64,000 nt of DNA from the NCBI GenBank assembly GCA_023935145.1, contig CM043703.1:26745727-26809726 (forward strand). The letters run 5' to 3'. This document shows, in pieces, positions 27,201 through 39,200 of this stretch. A model generated the notes under the pieces. The model was not told the DNA's origin and did not search any database. It saw nothing but the letters and a program-made list of their open reading frames with translations. How positions within the stretch are numbered: the first letter of the stretch is position 1; each line of letters begins with the position of its first letter. The position numbers and the translations under genes were made by a program. Origin of the DNA: Bretschneidera sinensis. Its lineage: Eukaryota > Streptophyta > Magnoliopsida > Brassicales > Akaniaceae.

Positions 27201-30200
27201 AGCTCATAATTAGGAGGTGTTTAAGAGGGATATTGTGCGGGTACATGAGGAGTTTCATTTCTCATGAGAGTTTGTGAATAGCCTAAATGCCACCTTTGTC
27301 ACCATTGTTCCTAAAAAAGGTGGGGGCATCTAATATCGAAGGAGGTGATGCAAAAAATAATGAGCCCTCATCATAATGCTTTTTTAGAATGAAGACAAAT
27401 TTTGGATGCCATCTTGATAGCCAACGAAGTGGTGGATGCTCATCTCAAGAATGGTGGGGGAGGGGTGATTTGTAAACTTGACATGAAAAAGGCATATGAT
27501 CATGTTAGTTTGGGATTTGTTATTTATTTATTGAAAAGATTGGGTTTTGGAGATAAATGGTGCAAGTGGATTCTTAAATGTATTTCATATACTTCTTTCT
27601 CCATTCTAGTTAATGGTTGTCACTCCGGTTTTTTTTAGAGCCTCTAGAGGTTTTAGGCGAGGGGATCCCTTGTCTCCTTTCTTGTTTACCTTGGTTTTGG
27701 GGGCATTTAGCAAGATGTTGACGAAAGCGGTTGAGAGGGGATTGTTAAGCGACTTCAAAGTTGGAAATAATGGTGGTGGCATGAATGTTTCTCATCTTTT
27801 TTTGCTGATGATACAATTGTTTTTTGTGGAGTCGATGCACTCAGATTTTACACCTTCGATGTGTTCTTCTTTGCTTTGAGGTGGTGTTGGGTCTTAAGGT
27901 CAATTTTGGTAAAAGTGACTTAATCCCTCTTGGTGAAGTTGGTAATGGTCGGTTCCTTGCTAGCTTATTGGGTTGTAAGATGGGAACTGTCCTTATTTCT
28001 TATCTTGTCTTCATTTATGGGCTAAATTCAAAAATAAAAGTATTTGGAACCCGACTGTGGAAAGTTTGAGAAATGGTTGTCATGGTGAAAAAATCATTAC
28101 CTTTCGACAGGGGGTAGACTCACTCTTATAAAGAGTTCTCCCATCTATTATATGTCTCTTTTCCCAATTCTTGGTTCGGTGGCTAATAGATTGGAGAAAG
28201 GCACTTCTTGGCAAATGGCCGTGGAGGTTTCTTGTTGAGAGAGATCACATATGGAGAAAAGTGGTGGTTGCCATGTTTAGGATGGATCATGATGAGTGGA
28301 TTTCGAAGGAGATTGGGAGGCTATGGTGTGGGAGTTTGAAAATGGATTTGGAAAGGATGGGAGGACTTTCGACCCTTTGTTAAGATTTTGGTGGGTAATG
28401 GAGTTAGAACTCGTTTTTGGTATGATATCTGGTGTGGGAACTCTCCTTTAACGGAAAAATTTCCGGGAATTTTTAATATTGTGAGAGATAAAGAAGCACG
28501 TGCTAGCTCTTGTTACTCATTGTCTAATGAAGGGGTCTCTTGGGTTGTGCCATATATCTGTAATGTTCAAGATTGGGAAGTAGAAGAGATTGTGATGTTT
28601 TTGGAAACTTTATATAAGTCTAGGATTGAGATAGGTAGTGAGGATGTGATGAAATGGGGACCTTGCTCGGAAAAAGGTTTTAAAGTGAAAGATTTTTATA
28701 AAATACTCCTTGATATTGCCCTTTCGAATGGTCATTCCAATTTCCCTTAGAAAGCAATTGGTGCTCCTGTGCTTCCAAGAAAGTTAATTTTTTTTTTTTG
28801 TGGGAGGCTTCTTGGGAGAAAATTCGTATCTTTGGCAGTCTTCAAAGAAGGGGAAAAACGATTGTTAATAGGTGCTATATTTGTAAGGATTGTGCCAAGT
28901 CCATGTTTTATCTCTTGATGGAGTGCTCTTTAGTGAGAGGTTTATGGGAGATGGCTTATAAAATTGTGGGAGTGTCTTGGGTGGTTGCTCCGTGATAGAT
29001 GAAATTTGGACTTGGAGTGGTTTGAGAGCTTCTAAGGAGGTCAAGAAGGCTTTGTTTTGATTCCTCACTCTATTTGTTGGATATTATGGAGAGAAAGGAA
29101 TCAAAGAGCTTTTGATGGAGTGGGGATGCCTATTGGAATTATAAGAAGTAGTTGGTTCAATACCCTCAATTTTTGGTTTAGAGGGAATTTCTTTTTAAAT
29201 AATGATGATTTTCTAGATTTGGTAGACTTTCTTCATTGTAATTAGCTTTGGGTTTGAGTTGCACCATCTTGGTGCTTTCTAATAAATTTTTATTTATAAA
29301 AAAAAGGTTTTCCATAACTTCTACTAAACATATGAAAGAAAACACTCATCTTCTTAGTTTTCTTTCCCCACACTTTTCTCTCAAACACCCTTAATGTTTG
29401 CCTCAACGTTGTGATAAACATAAAATGTGTCTTGCATGTATTTCAGCAATATTCACCGTGGCAAGTTGACTTAGAACAAGTAACCAAGAAGGAAGAAATA
29501 GATAGAGAAAGATGGAAGCAGAGAAGAAATAAAGAGGTAGAGGAGAAAAGCAACAGATAAGAAAGAAGAAATAAGAGGGAATAGGGGCAAATATAGAAGA
29601 ATTAGGGCAAGAGGGAAAGAACAGAACACAACGAGATACAAGAGTTATCAAGCTCGAGTTTATTCAATAATCGTAGTCTGCCTGATCCCAACATTGTAAA
29701 GGTGCTTATGTAGACACCAATCCTAAACATAATAGGAAACCTTGAACCTTAATAATTCTAAATCTTAATAAAATACCTAATTTCTTAAACTAAGTCTTAG
29801 AATATTACTACTTAATTCCCAAGAATAGTATAATTATAAGATAATCCCACAAATAACTCAAAATCCTACAAATCTTATTGAACAACACTTAGTATTATTT
29901 ATCAGTTTTAAATATTCTCGGTACTTAACTTTCAGTTTTATATCGAACAGCACCCTACTGAATTAGTGGATCAATGATGGAGGTTCTGACTCGTCTGATC
30001 CAACCGAATGCTTATTTTTCAATGGCTTAATTATAAATACATCTGTTATGATTTAGCACTTCCTTAAAAGACAACTTGAGGAATTTTATGTTCTACATAA
30101 CCTTCTGTGGTTTCCGCCATTTTCCCCTGGGGTTATGATGTTACCCTTGTGGTTTAGAGCATATTTAAAAGACATCATGAGGAACTTTTGTTCCACATAA

Positions 30201-33200
30201 CCTGTGGTTTCTGCCTTTTGCCCAGAACGTTGCGGTGAAAATTAACACTATAATCCCCTGGGAAAACTGTGGAAACCATAGGAGCTAATGTGGAATAAAA
30301 AATTCCTCAAGGTTTTTTTAAAAAGTGCTAAACAGTAAGAGGTGTATATGTAATTAAGCCTTTCTAAAGTAATTAAAGGACGATGAATTATTGTTTGCAT
30401 GATGTTTTTGTGATAAGCATTGGACTTTCTTATGCACTCTTTTTTCCTCTTCTTTTTTTAGATACAGCTACAATTTAAATATTTTTTATTCATCTTATGT
30501 ATGTGCCTTTTTTTCTTGTTATGAAACTTAGGTTGAGGATATCAATTTAAACGTTGGTACTGGATCAGAATTAGGTGAAAGCATAATTCAAAATGTCAAA
30601 GGGCTTTCTGTAGTCATTCAGAGGTCACTTCGAGACTTGTTGCACCAGGTACCAAGTACAGAAGCTGTAATCAAGGTAATGGATCATGTTCATCCCACTG
30701 GTGTCTCAAGCAAAGACATTGTTTTTGTTATTTCCATTTTCCATTGGAGATAATTAAGAATTTTATGCCATTGAATGTTGATTTATGCTTTTATTTGACA
30801 TTGTGCTTCTTCAGATTGAGGAACTGAAAGCGGCCCTTTCAAATAAGGAGTACCAGATTGTCTCCGAGTGTGCACAGTCTAATATTTCTGAGACTCCACA
30901 TTTGGTGCCACAATTGAGCAATGAACTTGTGGCATCTTCTGTTGATGCAGTAGAACCTATTATTCCTCAGGATCCTGTTTCTGTTGGATCTGAAACCACA
31001 AGTGGTGAAGGCTGGATTACAATGAAAGTTTATGTTGTCATCAATCTGGTTGAGTTGTGTTTGTATACTGGAGTAGCAAGAGACACATCTCTGGCTACTT
31101 TACAGGTTCGTCTTCATTCCTTTATGTTTATTCTGTCTTCTATGTTCCATTCTGGGGTAGTTTCATTCTTTCACCTCTGTTGGAAATTTCCCATGGAATG
31201 CCTTGGTTAAACATATTCGTGGGAATAGTTAAATTTAAAAAAAAAAAATAGCTTTCACTCAGAGGATCCTTATCTAAAGTGTGATTCATAATGATTTGTC
31301 CTGAAAGCTTGGATAAACTTGCTTTTGAAGCTAGTGAAAGAATCAGGTTACATGGTCAAAAATCAATTATTCTGTTGCTACCTTGAGCTATAATTCCACT
31401 CAAGTTCCCCTACTGCTACTTGGTCCCTTCACAACAGCCTCTCAGCCTGACGATGGAGAGAAAGAGAGATTTGGGGGGCATACCTGTTGTATTCTCTTTC
31501 AGTCTAGAAAATACAATTCTTACTAATAAACTTGGGCAATTTGACTAATAATGAAAGTCTTATTAACTCAGGCAGTTTAACTAACAATGAAAAGCTTTAT
31601 TGTAGTGATTGAAAATTTAACGGTCTCAAGGAGTTCTTATCGTGTTCTCCAATCTTTTTGAACATTGTACTCATTTCTGCTCTTAGGATTTTGAAGCGTG
31701 GATTCATTATCGCTTGGTTTATTTTGAGCTAATTTGTCTCAGTATAATGAAAATTTATAATACTATGGATTAATCTCTTAGCAATCTGTTATGCAGATTA
31801 GTGGTGTATGGCTTCTCTACAAGTGCAATACACTGGGTGAAGGTGTTCTCTCTGCAACACTCAAGGGTTTCAGTGTGATTGATGATCGTGAGGGAACTGA
31901 AGAAGAATTTAGGTTGGCTATTGGAAAGCCTGAGAATATTGGTTATGGTACTCGAAGTTTTTTGATTGATGATGGAAGCCAGCATATGGTCGACGCAAAT
32001 GTTATTAAAGGGAGTGATACTAAACCAGTTCCTACGATGCTTATTCTGGATGCTAAATTTGGTCGATTCTCAACATTTGTTTCAGTATGTGTCCAGAGGC
32101 CACAACTGCTTGTGGCACTTGATTTTCTGCTGGCTGTTGTTGAGTTTTTTGTTCCAACAGTTGGCAGTCTGCTGTCAAGTGAAGAAGATAAGAACTCTTT
32201 GCATATGGTGGATGCTATTATTATAGATCAGTCAACTTACTGGCAACCAGCTACTGAGTTCTCACTCTCTCCTCAAAGACCTTTAATTGTTGAAGATGAG
32301 AGATTTGATCATTTCATTTATGATGGTCAAGGTGGAATATTATATTTAGAGGATAGACATGGATTCAGTCTCTCATCACCTAGTACAGAGGCTATAATAT
32401 ATGTGGGGAGTGGGAAGAAATTGCAATTTAAAAATGTTGTTATTAAGGTATAACATTTTACCCGCATTTTCCTCCGTTCACTTTCTGTTGAAGTAGAGGA
32501 GATCATATCCTTGACAAGAAACATCAACTGATTTTATAACCGCTTTTTTCTCTATCGTGGTTCAGAATGGGCGATATTTGGATTCTTTTATTTCATTGGG
32601 AACCAACAGTAGCTATTCTGCTTTGAAGGATGACGGGGTCTACTTGGAGATAGCGGATGAAGGTCCACACCTGGACTCTGCAAGAGAGAGTATAAATGCT
32701 TTGCAATCTCAAAACACTGCAGCTGAGAGATCCATGGAGTTTATCATTGAGTTGCAGGTCAAGTATTGCTTTCATCTTTTCATTTTATGGTTTCTTTTCT
32801 TTGTTTGCCACCTTGTTATGATCAGCTTTTTACTCTTTTCCTTTGTCCAATGCCTAAGTTAGGGAGCTTCTTTTGTTGTGTCATGGTTTGTTTGTAATTT
32901 TCTAGATGATATATTCTAAATATGCAAGTGAAATTTCATAAAGAAGCTGCTGAAGTTGGTTTCTGTATCTAGCACAGAAGGAAGGGCAGTGGGAAAAGCT
33001 TGTTAACTTGGGATTAGAATAATGTGAGAATGAAAAGGCTACACGACAATGTTTGGTTGGTCGTCTGCTATTTAATATTAAACTATGTATGCATAAGTAA
33101 AAGTATACCCTTAAGGCTATCCTCAGGTTGGAACTTATATATCATATGCACCCAAAATCCAATAGTTCAGTAACAAATCTGCTAATTGATATGCTAACTT

Positions 33201-36200
33201 CACATATCATGTATTTTTTTATAAGTAAACTTCACATATCTTGTATTAATCGCATTTTGTAAAAGTTTTTCTCGAATGACATTAAAATCGATTTTAATCT
33301 ACTTCTTCCTCTCATGAAACACTATATTACCACACACCAAGCTCCTGGGACGTGACTACTGAAACCCAAGTTTTGCCAACAATTGTATCAGTCAAACTAA
33401 GTAGTGTGTGCCATTGCTCTATATTCAAAATTTGCACTCGATCTAGCGATCAATATTTATTTTTTACTCTTTTATGACACCAGATTACTCCTAACAAATA
33501 CATAATATGCATAAAGCAAACCACGACCAAAGACGCTCTTAAGATATCTAAGAGTACGGATAAAAACATCCTAATGACTAATCCATGGGGCATCTAGAAA
33601 TTGATTAACTACATTTGAATGGAGATGTCTGGTCTAGTAACAATTAAATAATTCAATTTCCCAAGTAACTGTTTATATTGTCTTGGATTAGACAATAGCT
33701 TAGGTGGATCAACTACAAGTTTGTGTTGGGATTCATAGGATTGTGTATAGGCTTACACCCTAACATCCCTGTGTCACTTAATAAGTTAATGACATATTTA
33801 CGCTAGGACAAAGAAATACAATGGGGAGATCTAGTAACTTTAATAACCAAAAGTATCTCAGTTTCTGTGTAGAATTCTCTTTGTCATCTCCCATGATCAA
33901 AATATCATCTACATACATAATCAAAAGGATCCTACCTACCTCACTATCTTTGTAAAATAAAGAATGATGTACTCTACATCTACTGAAACCAAAGTCAGTC
34001 ACCACCTCACTAAACCTACCAAACCATGCTCAGGGATTATTTCAATATTTCTTTCATCAGCATACTTAACCCAAACTCTCCTTGAGCAACAAATCTTAGA
34101 GGTTGCTCTATTCAAACTTGTATGCATGAAGACATTCTTCAAATTCAATTGATGTTAAAGCCAATCAAATGTGGCAGCTAGAGAGATAAAGACAAACATG
34201 TTTAATCCTATCCACGAGAGAATTTCTAAGAATAGTCAATACCGTAAATCTTTGTATACCCTTTTGCCACCAGACAAGATGAACCTTTACAGCATATACC
34301 CAACAACGCCCAATGATTTACCATTAGGAAGTGGGACAGTAGATTCTGAGGCAACAAGCGGAGAGTATGAAGGAGATAAATGATCATAAGAAACAAAAAT
34401 AGAAATAGGATGAGGCGTACTTGAACGCTTACTTTTGCAAAGAGCAATGGGAGATCATCCTTCGTCGGGGAAGATGGAGGCATATCCGGATCTGTTAACA
34501 AAGGAACAATTTGTGTATTAGCAGAGGCTGAAGGAGGGCAATTTGTTCTTCGATGAGTGTAAATTTGCAGCGGAGGAACAATCACAGGAGGATTAGATTG
34601 TGAAAGTGGCACGGGAGTGGGCAACAGAAAAGAGAAGGAAGTAGCTAGATCATATACTGAGTGATACTCGAAATAAAATCGAGTGGACCCAAAGAAAATA
34701 ACATCAACACAAACAAAGAAACGCGTTAATAATGAACTATAACACCGATAATCCTTTTGTGTGCGAGAATAATCCAAAGAAAGGCATAAAGGTAAGTGAA
34801 TGGAGCATCATGGGGAAATAACACAGAGTGTGGGGGTTTTCCTTCAAGGAGAGAGGATGACATACGGTTAATTAAGTAAACATGCAATAAGAACAGCTTT
34901 GCTCCGAAACACTTTGGTACATGCATGTGATTAAAAGGGTGCTAGAAATATTTAAAAGATGATAACTTTTCCACTCCACAACTCCATTTTTTTGGGAGGT
35001 ATGAGAGCAAGATGTTAGTCATGAGATCAGAAAAAAAATACTCACGAGCATTATCACTACTAAGAATTTTAATAGGTAAGTTAAATTTAGTTTTTATCTT
35101 AGTATAGAAAGCACAAAAATAGAAAAATACTCAAATTTTTGTATCAAATAAAGTCAGGTGGGTCTGGAATAATCATCAACAAAAGTAACAAAATACCAAA
35201 ATCTGAGTTTGGAAGACACGACTTGGACCCCAAATATCAGAATGCATTAACATAAAGGATTGGGCATAGTTTTATTGACTCAAGAAGCACATGGCACTCG
35301 GTGATGCTTTCACAATTTTCACGACTCACACTCGAACGACTTAATATGACTCAAAGAGGAACTAGCTTCTTTAGATTCTTCAAAGATTGATGTCCAAGAC
35401 GAAAGTGAATATGAAAGGAGATAGGCAGCTAGTGGAGTAGGATCAAAGTGATCTCATTGGATTCTTGCTTTCCATGAATCATCTTGTCTTAAATCTTGAA
35501 TAAAAACATAATCAAAAAGAAAGGTAACAAAACAATTAAGATGTTTAGTAAGTTGGCTAACTGAGATCAAATTATTTTGAAAAATGGAGCATAAAACACA
35601 GATGATAAAGATACAGAAAATCTAGGATGCACAATGCCTATCCCACTAGTAGTAGTTTTAGAGCCATCAACAAGAGTAACAATAGTTAATTATGAGTACG
35701 GAAAAAAAATTAAAAAGGCATCAACGGTACTTGACAAATGGTTGGTGGTTGCAAAGTCGGTAACCCAAGGTCTAGAAGATGAGTTATGGGACGCGTGCTT
35801 TTATAAGAGTAGTCTAGGAAAAAGATGCATGCTGAGCAGCCTTATATGAAGGAATTGAGAATACTCATATCTTGATGTAGTCATAGAAGTCTGGTCCACA
35901 AGATTTGTGACTCACGATCAAAGGTCACAACATTAGTAACTTGAATAGGTCTACCAACCAATTCCTAACATGTCTCACGAGTGTTCATCTCAGTGGCAAT
36001 GAGTACATTTATGTGAGGAACCACAACCACCATGCCCCTCTTTTGCCACCACGAATGCTAGTATTACGAGAACCACGTCCTCTACCACAACTAGACTTGC
36101 CTTGATCACCATGCTAATTGTGGGTAACCAAAGCCGATTTAACTACAACCCCTTTCCACTTTGAGAAGATGCACACGACAAATGAGAATAGGTCTTTGTG

Positions 36201-39200
36201 AATGAGGAAAGTTCAACACCGCTAGGATATGTGATGGCTCATACTCAGTCTTCATACCAGCAAGAAAATCAGTTTTTCTATTTCTTCTTGCCTTTTTTGC
36301 GTAGCTTGAACATAGCAAAGGTAGGCATCATGGCACGCATCTCTTCAAAAAGCCCTCTTCTTATCAACAAAGTACTCAATAATAGTCTTTTCACCCTGTT
36401 ATGGTAGAACTCATAGTTCAAATAATACTTTAAAAGGTTGCTATAGTATAATAGACAAATATACTTGCACAATGACTCACATGTATCAAGATGCGTATAC
36501 ATATCAGCAACTTGGGGTTCCACAGATTCCCACAACAAACCCACTGTTTGAGCATTCTCTTGCTCACAACAACAAACAATTTTGCATCATTCTTTGGTGG
36601 GTCTTTGGCGAGTCATCAACTTACCCTCACCATGCTTTGGATCATTGAACATAATTACTGCTATTTAATTTTTGGGTAGTAATTTGGGGAGGCAAACCTA
36701 TGACTGATTTTGGAATGTGACACCCAATCAACAGCTATGCAATCACAATAGTAAAAATAAAGAGAAAAAGGAACATAAGAATTTTTTAACGTGGCTCGAC
36801 ACACCGCTTTGTCCACGTCCACGAGTTAATCGCTATTTCACTCTTTGCAACTTTTGGATGGAGGAAAGTTTCTAAATCTCACTACACAATTGTTTGAAAA
36901 GTTATTAAAACTCACTATACAACAATACAATTTTTTTAGCAAAATTGTGTGAAAAATCTCCCCAAATTCCATTACACTCAATGCTCACTCAACCTTTTGA
37001 TCCTTGTAAAACCCACTTCTACAAGTTTTATTGGTGTTTTAGTCTGCTACTTTCTACATCTGACCAATTATTCTGCTTAAGGAATAGGGAGAGGGATTAA
37101 CTCTCTTGATGCCCATATTTATAGACTTCAACAACTTGTCTACCAAGTCTTGGACTTCAATGCATGGTCAAATCGCTTAATTAAATCTTTGATTGCCAAG
37201 ATGAATTGATCTCCACACCAAGTCAATCAAATTTCTTGATTACCAAGAAACATTGGCTCCACAGAGAATAACTAAATTAATTGTCTTAGAATCCATGCCG
37301 AGAAGCTTGTTCTTAACACCAAGGTTCTTCGTGCCATGCACCAAAAATTATGAGCCAAGAAAATCCCAACACTGGTCAAGCTTCCAACCTTTAAGGCTGA
37401 GTTTGCCTCCACCCGATCAAAGTCTCCAAGTTTCAATTAGGTCTTCTATACCACTTAATCAAATTTTGGGCCAAATCCCAACAATCCTCCACTTAGGCCT
37501 AAATCGCTACCAATGCACCGTTAAGAACTTGCATCTGATCTTTCCATATTATCCTTTCCATTATCTCTCTGCTTCATTTTACTTAACTTCTCAAAGTCTT
37601 TCATCATGGCCTTTCATTGCAATTGTGTGTGTTCCTCATCATAAGTGGACTCTGTTTGAGAAAAATCTAGGGACTTGGATTTGAATTTTCCTCCTCTTTC
37701 ATTGAAGTGCTCCATTCCCTCTCTTAGTTAGCTCATCACTCCATATAGTCATAGTCCTCATGGACATTTCTCCATCCAGACGCTTGGCCTCTACAACTCA
37801 TTTTTCTCTTGAGGTGCCGCGAGAACCTCCTCGTCCATTGAAACTTCATTGCCCACCAATAACGTCGTTACTATGTCATCTTCTTTAGGTGGCAAGTACT
37901 CATCCTCTAGCAACGTACTACTGAACAATTTAGTGATAACAAAATTGAAAAAGCTAATATCCATAACTTTATCTATCTTTGAATTTTTTCCATTGTTAGA
38001 ACTTTGCTCTACCCTACAGCTTAATTAGGTTTTGGGTCTAATCCCAACAAAAACAACCATCACAAATATCACAATAAAATGGAAGATAATGACAACTGGG
38101 TGCCTCCCCAAACAACAACCACACAAAAGGAAAGTACTAGTAAGAGAATTGAAAGAGGAACATTATGTTTTTTTCCTATGCACTTACTGTGAAGATCCGG
38201 GTCAAGAGACCTTCAGAACATGGGATGCAGAACTTGAGTCGGGAAAGAACTGGTTTTGGGCTGCAGAACCTAGATCGAAAGAATGGATTGGCTGTTGGTG
38301 ATGATCGACGCGAGCGGTCTGGGGTCAGCATATCGGATAGACGGTGGACGTAGATGCACAAAGAAGTTGGGTGGCGCTGGCAGAAATGTAGAGAACTTGC
38401 GTCCATTTCATGAGAAGGAGCTTCACGCCCAAAAAGGGGCTTCACACTGGAAAAGGAGCGTCGCACTAGAGGGGAACGTAGGTCGACGGCAAGTTTAGGA
38501 TGAGTGGAGAAGGGAAGGGTGGGTAGGTTTTTTTTGTTTTTTGTTTTTAGGATATATTCATGATTCCAAGGAATGCCCTGATTCCATGTTATCGTGGGAT
38601 TGGAATAATGTGAATGAAAAAGCTACGTGACAATGTCTGGTCCCTGGTATGTATATTAAACTCTGTATGCGTAGGCACAAGTATACCCTTAACAGAATTG
38701 AATATTTGATCCTCCAAAAGCTATTATTTACTCCCTCAGTCCAAATATTGTTAGTCCCTTTTGAATTGAAAAAACACAAGTTTTTAGGAAATCATAGTAA
38801 ATGCATTTAGACTTTTTGACCATAATATACAATTCCATTGTTACCCTTAAGTGGTATAACCCATTTTGTATTAATTATGTAAATTTAATATGATAAGGGT
38901 ATAATTGGAAAAGTTAAAATGTATCATTTATTAATTATAGAAAGTGGACAATATTTTGGGACATCCCAAAAAGGAAAAATGGACTAATAATATGGGACTG
39001 AGGGAGTATTTATTTTCTCTAAATGTTTTGTCATGTTTTTCATAGTTCACAGGTTTCATGAAGTATTGCATTTCAGGGTAGTGTATATGACTCTATCATG
39101 TCCGTTTGAATATTGCAACTTTAAGTTTGTGTTTTATGTGTCAGGTGAATGATCTAACATTGTTATGTACTTTAGTTCTTCTCTGACTCGTATGTCTCTT

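Larger units (their letters stand above)
25435..29390. mobile_element. MITE M2, split by LINE-D
   Basis: The left end GGGTGTGTTTGGTATGAGAG starts at 25435. The right end at 29390, read inverted, is GGGTGTTTGAGAGAAAAGTG. TTA flanks both sides (25432-25434, 29391-29393), the usual target of PIF/Harbinger-type MITEs. Only about 450 bp belong to the MITE; the 3.5 kb between 25800 and 29306 are LINE-D. It shares its left TTA with M1. Confidence 0.75.
33001..38694 (-). mobile_element. Copia-1: decayed Ty1/copia retrotransposon, antisense in intron 24
   Basis: Short diverged LTRs at 33001-33116 (TGTTAACTTGGGATTAGAAT...) and 38587-38694 (TGTTATCGTGGGATTGGAAT...). On the minus strand a primer-binding site TGGAATCAGGGC (38575-38586) resembles the initiator tRNA-Met site TGGTATCAGAGC. 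The polypurine tract lies next to the other LTR (CCTCAGG, 33121-33127). The interior holds gag and pol remnants and a nested LTR. No convincing 5-bp target duplication (AAGCT versus GAATT). Low LTR similarity means an old insertion. Confidence 0.8.

Noticed and set aside
38165..38498. Overlapping open frames on both strands in a GC-richer block
   Set aside because: They lie in the leader region of copia-1 next to its primer-binding site. Open frames on both strands reflect composition, and no protein family was recognised.
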